Below are positions 23,001-34,301 of a stretch of DNA of 64,000 nucleotides, piece by piece. Under the pieces are notes generated by a model, which did no database searches, was not told where the DNA came from, and saw only the letters and a program-made list of their open reading frames with translations. This DNA comes from Phytophthora quininea (taxonomy: Eukaryota > Oomycota > Peronosporomycetes > Peronosporales > Peronosporaceae): positions 39,734 to 103,733 of the forward strand of contig JAAVTG010000216.1 in assembly GCA_011947345.1 (NCBI GenBank). The letters run 5' to 3'. The position numbers and the translations under genes were made by a program. Positions within the stretch are counted from its first letter, which is position 1; each line of letters begins with the position of its first letter.

Positions 23001-23867
23001 GGCTGACGATGCAAACTTGACGCCGTCACACATTCGCTTGCGAGACTTGCGTCAAAACACTATGACGACGGTCTTGGTGGACGGTCAAAAGCTGGTGGAC
23101 GCCTCCAAGCTGGCCGTCTATGAAGGACGAAGCATCGTGGCGGAACTCCTGTCTGAACCAGAAACCGCCGCAGCTGACCACCGCATTGTTGAGTTTGCAT
23201 ATGTGAACCGTAGAGCTTGGCGCTTCGTTAAGAATATGCGGCGGGAGGTTCTCATTTCCCCGCTGAAGAGAGAGACCATCCAGATACTTACTTGGCTCTT
23301 GCTGCGAGCGCTGCACTCGCCATCCCAGCAGAGCGCCTTCAATTCGCAAGGATCCCGTATCATCGTGACTCTATCGACATCCTTGAAGTGATTCGGTACG
23401 AGTTTCAATCTGCATCAGCGTTTGCCAACCAGGAGACCGAGTATCAAGAGCTCTTCTTGGTCATCGATGCCGACGTGGAGCTCAACTACATGAGCAACCA
23501 CGAACACCAGCTGATCCAGAACTTCCTAGCGAAGAAGAGCGAGGAGAAGACGCGCGCACTACGTGCCAAATACTCGTCGTCCTCCTACAACAACTCGAGC
23601 ACATACCAGTACCAGAAGCCTAAGGAGGCTGCGCTAGTGATCCGCACTAGGTCAAGAGTAAGCGACAGAGAGCACAAAGGAGGCAGTATCGGCAGCAGCA
23701 ACGGCAAAAACTCGAACGGCGTAAGGATCCGCTCTCCAGCCCGTCGGTCTGGAAAGTCCGCAGCGCACCACCACGCCTCCTCCGATACCGATGACGAGGA
23801 GGACAACGATTACATGAACGACAAACCCGAAGCAGGGGACATGGACCTCTTCGCGGACCTGTCATAA
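20045..23867 (+). CDS. Ubiquitin-specific protease, USP47-like (two one-base frame breaks)
   Basis: Deubiquitinating enzyme of the C19 family, closest by eye to animal USP47. ATG 20045. Cys box GLSNQGATCYMNSLL with nucleophile Cys97; an acidic insert; SFGWTGADVFQQHDVQELCR; the zinc pairs CCDCG and CDQC; LQLKRFDFDY; His box GGHYYAYIKS and WYNFND. Behind the protease come ubiquitin-like segments and a serine-rich, Asp/Glu-ending tail. No intron is needed. The frame breaks at 20879-20882 (T run one short) and near 23270 within an AG repeat; both halves continue homologously, so assembly error is likely. Removes ubiquitin from substrates; the partner is not deducible. Confidence 0.9.
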
Positions 23868-24474
23868 GTGCAAGCTTAGTTGAGTAGTAGCTGCGCTACG
23901 ACAAAAGAAATGAAAGTGAATCAAAAGAAGGGCAAGTGGAGACTGTGTTAACATAATCGTGGACAACCGTTGTGAACGAAATACAAGTCTTCACTAGGCC
24001 AATGACACTGTCCGTAGCGAGGTGATCAATTCCAAGCGCCATGCATCTCGCGCGAGAGCGCGAGTCGATTGTTAGAGTCGTCCTCGTACTATCAAGTGAG
24101 AACTTTCAGCCATGCCATAATCGCCAAAACATTTATCAGCTTCCATCCGCTGGAACACTTGCAAACAGTCTTCTCGACGTCAGAGAAATTGGTAGCAACT
24201 GACAAGGATCTTCATACTCATAACTGAAAATGCACTGCAGGCCTATTGGGCAGTCAGTTTGAAAAACAAACAACCTAATCACGCGGGAGACTCGATAATT
24301 CAGCATTCACCCGACTTTGGAAGTACAAGGCATGTGTTTCTGCCCACAGCAACAACGTTAGAAAAGGATCCATCGTCACTGTCAAGAGCATAAGCAACAA
24401 ATACGTACTCTTCTCGAAGAGAACATGGATCTGCAGATCGCTTCCTTCGTACTAGAATGCTCGCGACTTACCGT
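23868..24474. other. Intergenic; contains a short module shared with 27105-27200
   Basis: No gene recognised. Bases about 23905-24000 share blocks with 27105-27200 (TGGAG.CTGTGTTAAC, then GAATACAAGTCTTCACTAG-like), see findings. Confidence 0.5.
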
Positions 24475-25010
24475 TGACGATGGCGTTTAGGCCCGAGTTC
24501 TGCATCAGCAAGTCGATATAAACTGTTACGGACTCCTTTGCATTTTCCACCAGAGCTGTCACAAGCCAGACTTGTCACGAATCAACTCGCAGAGCTTCGC
24601 GTTCTTCGTAGTGTGAACTGAGGCTGCATTTACGGCCTCAAAAGGGTTGCCGGTAGTGTCTTTCAACTGGAACCAGACATCGCGCAAAGTCGATTCCGGT
24701 ACTACGACGATGAGAGTATCCGGATCGCCTAGATCACCCAACGACGTTCGTGCCTCCAATGCTTTCGTGTTCGGACAATCGAACGCTGCTTTATCCTTGA
24801 GACCTGGAGCTGAACCGTCACGTGGCTGGGGAAAAAGCTGGGGTCTTGCTTGCAGTACGAGGCGAAAATTTCCTCGTTGAGTTTAGCTATGTGTGGGATG
24901 TCAGAAGACAACACATAGTCGTCTTCGAGTCCAGCGTACGGCTCGCTGTCCTTCGCGTCTAGCAACTGGAACCAGATCTCCCGCGTCTTGCCAAAGTGTT
25001 ATATCGGATG
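24475..25010 (-). pseudogene. Two tandem Crinkler-type N-terminal domain relicts
   Basis: Reading the minus strand from 25010: REIWFQLLDAKDSEPY starts a first module that, after a frame change near 24820, passes through DKAAFDCPNTK and ends DPDTLIVVVP; immediately a second module starts RDVWFQLKDTTGNPF and after another change near 24575 continues YIDLLMQNSGLNAIVNG to a GTAAGT donor near 24475. Spacing and the VVVP end match the Crinkler ubiquitin-like N-terminal domain as I remember it. No intact frame and no effector C-terminus. Upstream sequence (25010-25388) has further protein-like pieces in three frames (LKLLARKAREIQLV, GKLKADLVGIAGQDVERL) that I cannot name. Confidence 0.45.
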
Positions 25011-25388
25011 ACCACTAGAAGACGATTGGAAATGACTAAACATAATATCTTATTGGTCTTGGAGAGACGCTCAACATCTTGACCTGCAATGCCAACTAGA
25101 TCAGCCTTAAGTTTCCCCGTCACAACTAAGTCGGCAACGGCAAAACGCCACCAAACACGCTGAATTCCGACCAACCTGTCGACTGAGACGGATGGTGCTG
25201 TGGCGTTTGAGCAACTAGTTGGATCTCGCGCGCTTTGCGAGCTAGCAGCTTAAGGAAATGCTGCTTGCTTCGAGTTCTTGCGTACACCCTCCAGAGTCCA
25301 AACGCCTTTGTTGCTGGAGGTGGAAAGCAGCTTCGTCTGTTTGACGGCAATGAAGTGTGAAGCAGTCCCTCCCCAACAGTTCCTTACA

Positions 25389-25976
25389 TCACCGCCAGCC
25401 CCTCCCTCGAAAGTACACGGTGAAAACGAGTGCAAAGCAGACCCAGACAGCAGCCGTCGAGAGCACGGCGTAGCTCACGGCCGACACGCAGCAGCTGTCT
25501 TGGCACTCCTCAGGCTTCATGAAGTTCTTCTTCTTGCTGCGTCGCAGTCGCTTCCTGGCCTGCAGCTCCTTAGCGGCCCAGACGGCGACGGCGTTCTGGT
25601 CCATCTGCATCTCCTGGTACTGGACCTCCTCCTGCTCAATGAGCGTCTCACGGGAGCGCGAGGACAGCGCCAAGTCGTCCATATCTGGGACCAGCGCTGC
25701 TTCAAATTCTTCTGCATCTTCGTCTTCGTCTACATCTGGCGAGTCTTCGTCGGCCGGATCCACCTCTGGCCAGCCGTTGGCACAGTCTGGCAGGTCTTCC
25801 TGGTCTTCTTCCAGGTCTTCTCCTAAGCTACTGGGACGTCTCAGATCCACATGCTTCGACTGCAGATGACTGCCCAGACACTGCTTACAGACCATCAACA
25901 TGCAGTACTTGCACTTGCGCTTGGAGGCGAACACGTTGAGCTTCTTGCCGCATTCATCGCACCAGCTCGGCGGCAT
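25389..25976 (-). CDS. Small zinc-finger protein with C-terminal membrane anchor
   Basis: 195 aa, ATG 25974-25976, one exon. N-terminus has paired cysteines CDECGKKL...CKYC...CKQC with a following H-x4-H, a treble-clef type zinc site of the FYVE/AN1-like sort. A strongly acidic middle ([19 protein letters not shown]), a basic stretch ([11 protein letters not shown]) and one hydrophobic helix near the end ([20 protein letters not shown]) give a tail-anchored layout, zinc finger facing the cytosol. Function unknown. Divergent with uL1, 210 bp between starts. Confidence 0.78.
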   Translation of the reverse strand: MPPSWCDECGKKLNVFASKRKCKYCMLMVCKQCLGSHLQSKHVDLRRPSSLGEDLEEDQEDLPDCANGWPEVDPADEDSPDVDEDEDAEEFEAALVPDMDDLALSSRSRETLIEQEEVQYQEMQMDQNAVAVWAAKELQARKRLRRSKKKNFMKPEECQDSCCVSAVSYAVLSTAAVWVCFALVFTVYFRGRGWR

Positions 25977-26186
25977 CGTTTCCCAGATAATGATGACGCC
26001 GCTTCAAAAGCACTGGTATCATGTACCACAATGCTGGTACCAATCCCCATATGTACCAGGTATTTGGTCCCCGTACCCGATACCCGGTACAGCGCGGCAC
26101 AGCCAACCAAAAACTCGAAATCTCCTCGCGCATTCTCCCTTTTGAATCGGAACCCCCAAGCGCCCGACCCCAAAGCAAGAAAAAGG
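25977..26186. promoter_or_regulatory. Divergent promoter, zinc-finger gene / uL1
   Basis: 210 bp between two start codons. The left half is packed with GGTACC/GTACC-like repeats (26027-26092). At 26129-26152 GCGCATTCTCCCTTTTGAATC resembles the oomycete initiator (CATTC core) followed by a flanking T-rich element, placed about 50 bp before the uL1 ATG. Confidence 0.45.
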
Positions 26187-26874
26187 ATGAGCAAGTTGAA
26201 CAGCGAGCTCCTGTCGCAGGCCGTGGACGACATCCTGGCCTTCTCGGCCGGCGAGACCGTGCACCTGAACGGCGAGGACGTCAAGGGCAAGAAGCGTAAC
26301 TTCAACGAGACCATCGAGCTGCAGATCGCGCTCAAGAACTACGACCCGCAAAAGGACAAGCGTTTCAGCGGCACGTTCAAGCTGCCCACCGTGCCGCGCC
26401 CCAACATGAAGATCTGCGTGCTCGGTAACGCCGTCCACTGCGAGATGGCCGAGAAGGAGGGCTTCGAGTACATGACGGTGGACGACCTGAAGAAGTTCAA
26501 CAAGAACAAGAAGGTCATCAAGAAGTTCGCCAAGAAGTACGACGCCTTCCTGGCCTCGGACACGCTCATCAAGCAGATCCCGCGTCTGTTAGGCCCCGGA
26601 CTTAACAAGGCCGGCAAGTTCCCGACGCTGGTGACCTCGAACGACTCGCTGACCGAGAAGGCCGACCAAGTCCGTGCCACCATCAAGTTCCAGATGAAGA
26701 AGGTCATGTGCCTGAACGTCGCCATTGGCCACGTGGGTCTCGAGAAGCAGCAGATCGTGGTCAACACGCAGCTGGCCGCTAACTTCCTGGCGTCGCTGCT
26801 GAAGAAGCACTGGCAGAACATCAAGGTGCTGTACCTCAAGTCCACCATGGGCCCCCGTGCAGATCTTCTTCTAA
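26187..26874 (+). CDS. Ribosomal protein uL1 (L10a), cytosolic large subunit
   Basis: ATG 26187 gives [17 protein letters not shown]. Family motifs: [48 protein letters not shown] and the C-terminal [10 protein letters not shown]. The recorded frame runs past the normal family end to 26954 with unrelated residues; a C run at 26852-26856 sits just after STMGP, and a one-base change there would bring in a short tail and the stop TAA at 26872-26874, matching the usual length near 217-225 aa. I take 26874 as the true end. uL1 forms the L1 stalk that helps release deacylated tRNA. Confidence 0.93.
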
Positions 26875-27104
26875 GTGGATCGATAGGATTGCTTACAGAC
26901 GTCTCACCGTACTATTTAGTATGGAAGCTTGGAGTTCGAAACTTTCGCTGCTAACATAAAGGGATCGTTGGCAGTAAACTTGCTGGTGTTGGTGTTGGTG
27001 TTGCTTTTAGCTTGTGTGGGGTGTGTTTGGAGAGACAAAAGACGCGGCTCGCATCAGGCGGGTTTACAGCTTTGACGACGAGGACAATGAACGAAAACAC
27101 CGAA

Positions 27105-27200
27105 GCATGAACCTCAAGTGAAGCAAAAGTGGAGCCTGTGTTAACGTACTCACGAGCTGGGAGCAGGATGAACTGAATACAAGTCTTCACTAGCCAGTGT
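27105..27200 (+). repeat. Short module shared with 23905-24000
   Basis: Blocks GTGGAG.CTGTGTTAAC and GAATACAAGTCTTCACTAG occur in the same order in both places, each behind a plus-strand gene. The motif ACAAGTCTTCACT is also in both gypsy 1 LTRs. Confidence 0.5.
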
Positions 27201-27210
27201 ACTGTCTTCA

Positions 27211-27846
27211 CTACTGGTTCGTCGCAGCATTCATGTCAAGAAAGTCGAACAAGATGCACACGACCTCACGTTGAGCAGCACAAACCCCAGTCATGTCAAG
27301 CATGGTGTCGCCTTCGATAGAAGTGTTTGCGCTGCTGGCGCGAGGTTTCTCGATAGCAAACTCCACCAACTGCGATAGAAACTTTGCAGCTGCACCCTTG
27401 CGAAGAACTGTGGTGCCTCCGAGGCCGATCACAAGCAAAGGTTCACTCGTCCAGTGGCTGCGCAAGTACGTGTTGAGCTCGGTGCAAAATCTGCATCTGT
27501 GGTCATCGTCACGACCGGGTCGCCCGCAGTAGGTCAGCAGTTTATCGAGTTGGTTCACGTCTTCAAACGTCTTCATCTTGTCGATTTTCATAGGAGCATT
27601 GTTCGGGACGAAGATTCCCACACACGCACGAGGGTTTTCAGGACGTACAAGTACGCGAGTCTTCAGGATTAAGTAGTCGTTCTTGTCACGAAACGAATCG
27701 GGAACGGTGATGCTGACAATGCGTAGAAGTTGCGAGTGACGTCTCGAATACTCTTGAGAGGTCAGCGGCGTCAATAGTGAAGCTGCAATGGGGAGTGCTG
27801 CTAACTTGCGGGGTACGATCTGGTTGCGAGAATTTCCTTTCGTCAT
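27211..27846 (-). CDS. Protein with PX-like domain
   Basis: ATG 27844-27846 (MTKGNSRNQIVPRKL), about 211 aa, stop at 27211. The pattern LLRIVSITVPDSFRDKNDYLILKT, later CRFCTELNTYLRSHW and LRKGAAAKFLSQLVEFAIE follows the oomycete PX (phox) domains I know, which place a C-x2-C before a Y-x-R helix and end in a KR..L..F helix. A PX domain would bind phosphoinositides on endosomes. The basic residues for lipid binding are not obvious, so this is tentative. An upstream in-frame TTG extends the frame to 27885; a spliced 5' exon is possible. Confidence 0.45.
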   Translation of the reverse strand: MTKGNSRNQIVPRKLAALPIAASLLTPLTSQEYSRRHSQLLRIVSITVPDSFRDKNDYLILKTRVLVRPENPRACVGIFVPNNAPMKIDKMKTFEDVNQLDKLLTYCGRPGRDDDHRCRFCTELNTYLRSHWTSEPLLVIGLGGTTVLRKGAAAKFLSQLVEFAIEKPRASSANTSIEGDTMLDMTGVCAAQREVVCILFDFLDMNAATNQ

Positions 27847-28175
27847 GTGGTCTTGAATGACGTTGGGAGTTAGGGCTGAATCCAATGTGAGAACGCGCAG
27901 GTGACGGAAAATCGCTCATCCAAGACACAGATTGGATGAGTAGCACGTGCACAAATTGTATACACGTACAAACGAAGTCGTCAGGGGCCTCGTGTTGTTG
28001 ACGTGTTGTGCGCTGTGATACCAATGGCCGACTCCTCTACTGCTCATTAAGGCCGCACCGTTCGCTGCAGTAATTCTCTCCAACACCTCCAATAATCCAG
28101 TCACTTTGTTTCTGACAGCATTAGGTTAATTGTTACTGGTATTACCGCACTATCTTCGACGGTTGTTGCTTTTTC
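27847..28175. other. Intergenic, no gene seen
   Basis: 329 bp between the PX-like gene start and the kinesin stop, both on the minus strand. No feature recognised. Confidence 0.5.
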
Positions 28176-30868
28176 TTATTCGTTAGATCTTGGAGGTGTC
28201 ATAGCCAACTCTGTCGTTTTGCGCTCAGGCATTGAAGAAGTTAGATTAGTTTCCTTACCTTCCTCGCTTTCAGATAATTCGGCACGCTGCTCATCGTCAT
28301 TTTTACTGCCATTGAGGCATTTGTCAGAGCTGCAAGAACAATCACTTCCACAAACTCGGTCTTGGGACTTGCAAGCGCATGCTTTTGTGGCACATTTTCC
28401 ATGGCAGGAACAGCAACTAGCAGAGCTAATCTCCAACAGCTTGTCAATTTCGCCCATAACATCATTGTTGGTGCTTGATGAAGGCGCCCGGCGATTCGCT
28501 TTCTTGCTAAGTCGTTGCCGCCGTTCTTCTTCATCGATGTAATCCGAGTCAGCTCCACTATCGTCTTCTTCTTCATCACTACTGCTGAACAGGGTTTCCA
28601 GGGTCTCGTAGGACTCCCGAGCCTTCGACTTCTTCGGTTTCTTCTTAACACCTTGTTCCTGTAGAGTTTGAACCTCATTTAAAGTCTCCTCAAGTCTGGT
28701 GGTGAGAGCAGTCAAGCCAGCCTTATGATTCTTACGCTGCTCCACAATTTTCTTCCAGCTGCATCCAATTCACTACGGCACCTTGACAATGCGGCACATT
28801 CTTCCTTCGACTCCATAAGAACATCGATGAGGTGTCGAATAAGCTGGTGGCAAGTGTCTATCCTCACTGGAAGAAGTCCCAGAGGAAGCGACGCGTTCTT
28901 CTCCATACGTACCAACTCTTGTTGCAGAAGACCAATTCGTGTAGTTTTGTCTTTGAAATCACTCCGTAACCTGGCCAACTTCTCCGTATTTTCTGTTGAC
29001 AATGTCGCTTCAAGTAGAGAAATCTTTAAGGCCAGAGATTTCCGTTCATCGAGGTTTACTTGAATAGCTACCTTGGCGCTGCAGATCGAGTCTTGAGAAG
29101 CCATGACATGCTGTAAATGCTTCATAACGTCGCCCATTGACTGGCCACCAGCAGCAGCTTGGCCGGTTTTTGGCGATGAAAGCGTTCTCCTGTACTTATT
29201 GGGCGTGGTGATATCTTCACCCTTCCGTTTTGACAGAACACCGTCTTTTGACTTAGTCCTTTGGCTTTGGAAAGTTCGAAGCTGCTCAAGTCGTGACTGT
29301 GGTGCATTGCGAACAGGTGTTGACGTCGCTGACTGGTTCATCTTCGCTCGAGGGGTCAAATCTGTAGCGATTTTCTCCCATTTGTCCTTGGCACTATTAG
29401 CCCGAATTAATTCTGCTCTGAGTTTCCGGTTTTCTTCCTGCAGGTCACCAAGCAAACGTCCACAGTCATCGGAATCTTGACAACCAATTCGGTCAGGTCC
29501 AATCCTGCGTGGCTGCTGCAAAAGTTGCAGCTGTGCAATCTTCAGCTGCTGCTTCAGGAACGCCAGTTCACCCTCAGCATCTCGCTCCTTGTTGACGACA
29601 GCTTGGTTTTCAATATCGAGAGCACGGGACGCGTAGCGAAGAGTGTTGCTGGTCTCTTCGTAGTTTATATCCGCCGGGCTGATGCACGCGATCATCAGCG
29701 TTTTGCTATTTCCACCAAGACTGTCTTGCAGGAGGCGAGTCATTTTGAAGCCCGGTATGGTACGTGAGCTGGAGTGCTAGTGCGATTGCGATCGCAAAGC
29801 GCATTAATAACATTGCCTAGAGCGAGCAAGCCACGGTTAATATTTACGCCCTCCTTGAAGTGTGCACCGTGGGAGTTCGTCCGTCTGACTCGCTCCGAGC
29901 CGGCCAAATCTACCAAGTGAAACTTGGAAGACCTTGTTTCACGGCCACCTCCGACCAGGACAACGTCTTGTTGCTTCATAGTTATTGTACAAATTGCGTG
30001 AGAGCGGCTGGACTGGGCGTTCATACTGGTGGAAGCAGTGGCACGCCCCTGCGCTCCCGACCGCAGTAATTTCGCAGCTTGATCTGCCGACGTTACAACG
30101 TACTCGCTTAACCCCGAAATGACAATGCCGCGTTCGCCATCTCCGAGCACAGACAATGCTACAGTTCCATCATCAGATGCTGCCAACAAGTCGCGAACTT
30201 CTTCGTTTAAAACCTGCGAGAATGGAAGTTAGCACGGCAGCAATTGGGAGTCAACAGAGCTAGTCTCCTACCTCCAAATACGATAATTTAACCACAATAT
30301 TCCTCTTGTTTGTCGAGGCCTGCACCTTGTCAAAGACAGCGTCCATCACCCGAGGAATAATGCCGCGATCCTTTGGCAAGACATTGGACGCAAACTCATT
30401 GCCCATCGTGTAGCTACAACAAAGAACCCCACAACAACAAATTGTTAAGTATCATCAATGAACAAATTAACACCACCACAACTGCGAGACTCACGTCTTT
30501 CCTGAGCCAGTCTGTCCGTAGGCGAACACCGTGGCATTGTATCCATCGAAAAACTGCTGCACCATCGGCGCCACCAGCGACGAATACACTTGATCCTACA
30601 CCGCAACCATTATCAATGCGCTTTAATATTCGTAGCAAAGAGTACTTTACAAAAACTAAAGAACGAACCTGCTGCGTCGCCGGCGGAAATGCGGCGTTGA
30701 AGTGGAACTTTTCTCGGCGAGCAGGACGCTGCTGTCCTTCGCATCCGCGCAGGCAGCTGACCCCAGCGCCATCTCGCCGATACTGAGCGGCCGTACCCGG
30801 ACTGCCACCCGCACCGCCTCGCTGCTGGCGTCGCTCCGAGCCGCAGCGTCTTGGCTCTCGGCGGCCAT
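28176..30868 (-). CDS. Kinesin-4 (KIF4-like) with C-terminal Cys-rich domain
   Basis: Exons on minus: 30868-30669, 30595-30495, 30413-30272, 30213-28176; introns 73, 81 and 58 bp with GT/AG ends. Motor domain: [11 protein letters not shown]-loop GQTGSGKT (split by intron 2), switch I NAQSSRSH, switch [10 protein letters not shown] and [16 protein letters not shown]. Then coiled coil, and near the end a Cys-rich block [17 protein letters not shown] continuing [12 protein letters not shown], typical of chromokinesin-4. Three frame breaks, each an A run one short on the sense strand (plus positions 30709-30712, 29743-29746, 28748-28751), join perfectly conserved halves, so I treat the gene as intact. 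Plus-end motor acting on spindle or chromosomes. Confidence 0.9.
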
Positions 30869-31070
30869 GAAGCTCTTGCGCGCCAAATTTGAATTGCTTT
30901 GTATTTCAGCCAATGAGACGCTCGAGATCCAACTGGCTCGCTCTGCCCTAGTCGCGCTTGGCAATGCGGACGCAAAAAGACGAGCCTTTTCCGGAAAGAA
31001 ACCGCAGAGATCAACAAGCGGCGGGCGGTTGACGGCGCTGCGGGGCTCGAGGATCCAGTCTGCGGTCACC

Positions 31071-32213
31071 ATGATGGAGCCCGAGAACGTCACGGAGGAG
31101 AAGCCTCTTGTATGGTGCCCTGTGTACCTCGTTTCGTCTGTACAAATCCCGCTTAAGCTAACTAACGGAGCTCTGATTTCCCTGATACTGTAGTTGGCCG
31201 AAGAAGCGACGGCCATCACGATCGAGGAGGACGCAGACAACAACGGCAAGCTGGTGCTGAAGGTCAAGACGCTGAGCGAGAAGCCGCTGCGGCTGGAGAT
31301 TGCGCCCTCCGCCTCGGTGGCGGAGCTCAAGGAGCTGGTCAAGAGGAAGGCCAACGCCGAAGGAAAGTTCCTGCGGCTCATCCACCAGGGCAAGATGCTC
31401 TCGGACGACAAGGCCACGCTGGAGAGCTGCAAGATCAAGAGCGAGGACTTCATCCACTGCGCCATCAGCGCAGCCCCTCCCAAGTCGGTGGCCAACCACG
31501 TAGGAACTACATGAACTTTCTGATAGGGATTTATGGTGTATTAACTGGTGAGATTGGTTGCTAGATGGCGACGACAGCAACGACAGACAGCGATCCAGAC
31601 GACAGAGATGACCCTGCTACGAGACGCGGGTTCGACCGTCTTCGCGACCGGCTGAGCAGGGAAGAGATCCAGGCGCTGCGTCTGTACTTCTACCCGCAGC
31701 TCTCGGTGTACATTAGCCAGGCAGAGCGCGTTCCGGGCGAATCGAGCGAGGACCGGATATACCGACTGGAAGAGGAGTGGATGGCGTCGCAGGGACCGCA
31801 GTCCGAGTTTGGTACGCATTTGCTGTGAGCAATTGCGTCTGATGGCTCAGTAGACTAACGAAGATTGGTTCGTTTGCAGCGCTCAATGTGGTACCGACTG
31901 CACGCATCGCCCTAGACACGCAGATCGACATGAACGGCATGAACAACTCGATTTTGGCTGCCGACAACGAAGGCACTGGCACAGAGTTTCTGTGGGGATT
32001 CCTGATGGGCCTCCTGCTTGGTGTATTTATGCTCCTAATGGTGAGCTGCTGCGGATTTCCATCGCCTCAAGACTTGGAGTGTGTTACTAACGTGTGTTTT
32101 GATTGCAGCTCCTCGACCGCTCCGTTCCTCGCAAGCAAAAGGTCGGCCTGCTGCTCGGTGTGAGCATGAACTTTTTCCTGAGTGTTGTGCCGCGTGCTGT
32201 CTCCGACCAATAG
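31071..32213 (+). CDS. DSC3/TMUB-like ubiquitin-like membrane protein
   Basis: Exons 31071-31109, 31194-31499, 31565-31811, 31880-32040, 32109-32213; all introns GT-AG, 63-84 bp, phases consistent, total 285 aa. N-terminal ubiquitin-like domain (LVLKVKTLSEKPLRLEI, FLRLIHQGKMLSDD). Then RRGFDRLRDRLSREEIQALR and LEEEWM, the signature of the C-terminal domain of DSC E3 ligase subunit 3. Near the C-terminus two hydrophobic helices (LWGFLMGLLLGVFMLLM and a second around VGLLLGVSMNFF). Expected in a Golgi or ER membrane ubiquitin ligase complex. Divergent from the kinesin, 202 bp between starts. Confidence 0.82.
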
Positions 32214-33148
32214 AGCCGCCGCCGCCCGAGCTCCTGCGAGCTGCTGGCAATGCACTGTTATATATTCCAGTCTCGTACTGTGCCTCCAAATTCAAAGCAG
32301 CATCAAATTCGCATCAATTCTCTGGATGTTATATCCAGAGTCTTCGGGGCGAGTGATTCTGCCCAAAATAATCCTGTCTTTTAATACTGAAGTAGTCCAG
32401 AACAAAATCCAGTACTAGATCTAATTAAAAACCTCTTAATACTGTATACCTGTTACAATAAATGCGAAAAATTCAGGCTTTCCCGAAACAGTGGGTATTC
32501 ACCCCATTATTCAATACTAGGATTATATTTGTAATATTGTAGAACATCCGCGACATACAAACGATAAGAATATCATATTCGAATATTTAATATCCTGGGT
32601 AGATCTAGAAAAGCTCAGTGAATGCTGACTGAGTCTGCTTGGGAAGACATCAAAACCCAAACCCCGAAAATGTCGCTTGAAGGTATTTGAAAAAATTGGG
32701 TGTACTAACTTATTTTATAAAAAAATCCTTGTGGTTTTATGTCACGTAGTAGATCTCACCCTTTAGCAGCAGTTGATGGAGATTGGCTTCGGCGACGAGA
32801 GTGCAGTAGCTGATAGACGCGTCCACCGTCATGAAGACCTACGAGACCACCGTCATGTAGCCCTACGAGGCCACAGTCACGTAGGTGGACCGACGAGTGC
32901 ACAGTCATGTAGTTTACCTACGAGTTTACAGTGGCGGCCATACAGCCATGAGTAGGATCACTTACTCCTACGGCCGTACAGCCAACAGCCCCCAAGAGAA
33001 GTACGAATGACAATATGGAACTCCACGCGAAGTCACGAGGTACATTACTTGCCATCAATAATAAAGTGTTTTAAGTCGTCGACAAAACGACACCTTGTGT
33101 AAAGAAGAAATAGACGTCGACGCTTTGACGGGTTCGCCGATCTGGTGC
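32214..33148. other. AT-rich intergenic with a degenerate repeat
   Basis: 32330-32760 is markedly AT-rich with no gene. 32825-32945 holds about five diverged copies of a 24-28 bp unit with core CCACCGTCATGTAG...CTACGAG, see next entry. Confidence 0.6.
32825..32945 (+). repeat. Degenerate minisatellite, unit 24-28 bp
   Basis: Successive units start CCACCGTCATGAAG, CCACCGTCATGTAG, CCACAGTCACGTAG, GCACAGTCATGTAG and TTACAGTGGC, each ending in a CTACGAG-like block. Confidence 0.6.
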
Positions 33149-33811
33149 TCAAACCTTTTGCCTTTTCGTTGACTTGTTGGCCTCGCGCGTGGTCGTCTCG
33201 GGTATACGAATCGGCTTGTCGTTAGTTGGTCCAACGCTTTCAGCAGGAGCAACACTGTCGGTTGTGGCAGAACCGTTGCCCTCCTCTGCAGTTGGGCTCT
33301 TGCCCTCCGTGTCGGTGCCTGAGTTGCTCAACGCCATGTTGTCCTTATCCCCCTTCGCCGCGGATCCTTCAACCTTGATTTCGATGACCCTGGATGCATT
33401 CCCTTAAGCAATCCCATAGAGTGGTGGGAACAACTCGAGGCCTGTCACGTTTTCGGCAAGGAGTTCGGCGCCAACAGCAAGGGATTCAAAGTCAATGCTG
33501 TTGAGTTTCCGCTTGCTATTTTCCCAAACGGTCAGGCGAAACGCGTGTGAGCTTTTTCTTTCGTAGTCCATCTCGGTGATAGCCTTGGCATCGTCAGGAG
33601 ACACGGGTTACAGGGACTTGTTGCCAAGTACAACGGCCCAACCACCGTGTAACTGCTTCTTGCTGACAACAAGCACGTTGACAGAGATGCTCTTAGTGCT
33701 CTCGTCTTGCTGTAGAAGCGCCTTAATTTTGGAGGCGTCCTCAAAGACGACAACTTGCTTCCGTGTCTTGAGAAACGCGTCATAGTCGTGACGCAACTGC
33801 TCCTTGCTCAT
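33149..33811 (-). pseudogene. Unknown protein gene with two in-frame TAA stops
   Basis: One frame runs from ATG 33811 to stop 33149 (about 220 codons) with TAA at about 33609 and 33407 and no frameshift. Translated parts look like protein: MSKEQLRHDYDAFLKTRKQ, then AFRLTVWENSKRKLNSIDF and LAENVTGLELFPPLYG, then an S/T-rich tail ending KSTKRQKV. Each stop could come from a single C to T change in a glutamine codon. No splice sites bracket the stops. I do not recognise the family. Confidence 0.55.
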
Positions 33812-34301
33812 GGAGAAGAAGATGACGAAAGTTAAGTTTGGCCTGCCGAGGACACGAAGAATTCGTTAATGATGTCGGTGAAACAACATGAACGATATCC
33901 TCCCAGCAACAACCATCCACAACAACACGAACAATACATAGCAGCTACATGCGCAGGCTCTAACTGTTTTGGGTATGCTGCTTAATTGTTGAGTTCACGT
34001 TACCATCCAAATATTCTGCACTGTGTTATAATGCAGCTCCCACCTGAAAACTACCATCTACAATGTAAGTATGCGTACGTTCGCCTGTCATCACTACCCA
34101 CGGTCTGAGGTTGCTATCATAGTGGGCGTGTTTTTCGTGGTGTGGGATCAATAATGTACGAACACGTCATCTAACGTATACGGCGGACTCGTCGACAACC
34201 ACATGAACTAGGTTGCTATCAAGTTGCTGCGCGACACCAGGAAAAACTTGCATCATGTCCAACGAGCATTTTTACCACTGACGGTGGATGCAGTATAAGA
34301 A
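33812..34301. other. Intergenic; should contain the Helitron 5' end
   Basis: No gene. The left end of the Helitron (a 5'-TC terminus) must lie in or before this stretch but I could not place it. Confidence 0.4.

Noticed and set aside
26875..26954. C-terminal extension of uL1
   Set aside because: Unrelated residues after STMGP; explained better by a C-run frame error before the normal stop.
32773..32955. Short ORF over the minisatellite
   Set aside because: It is just the repeat read in one frame (RHEDLRDHRHV); no start context or homology.
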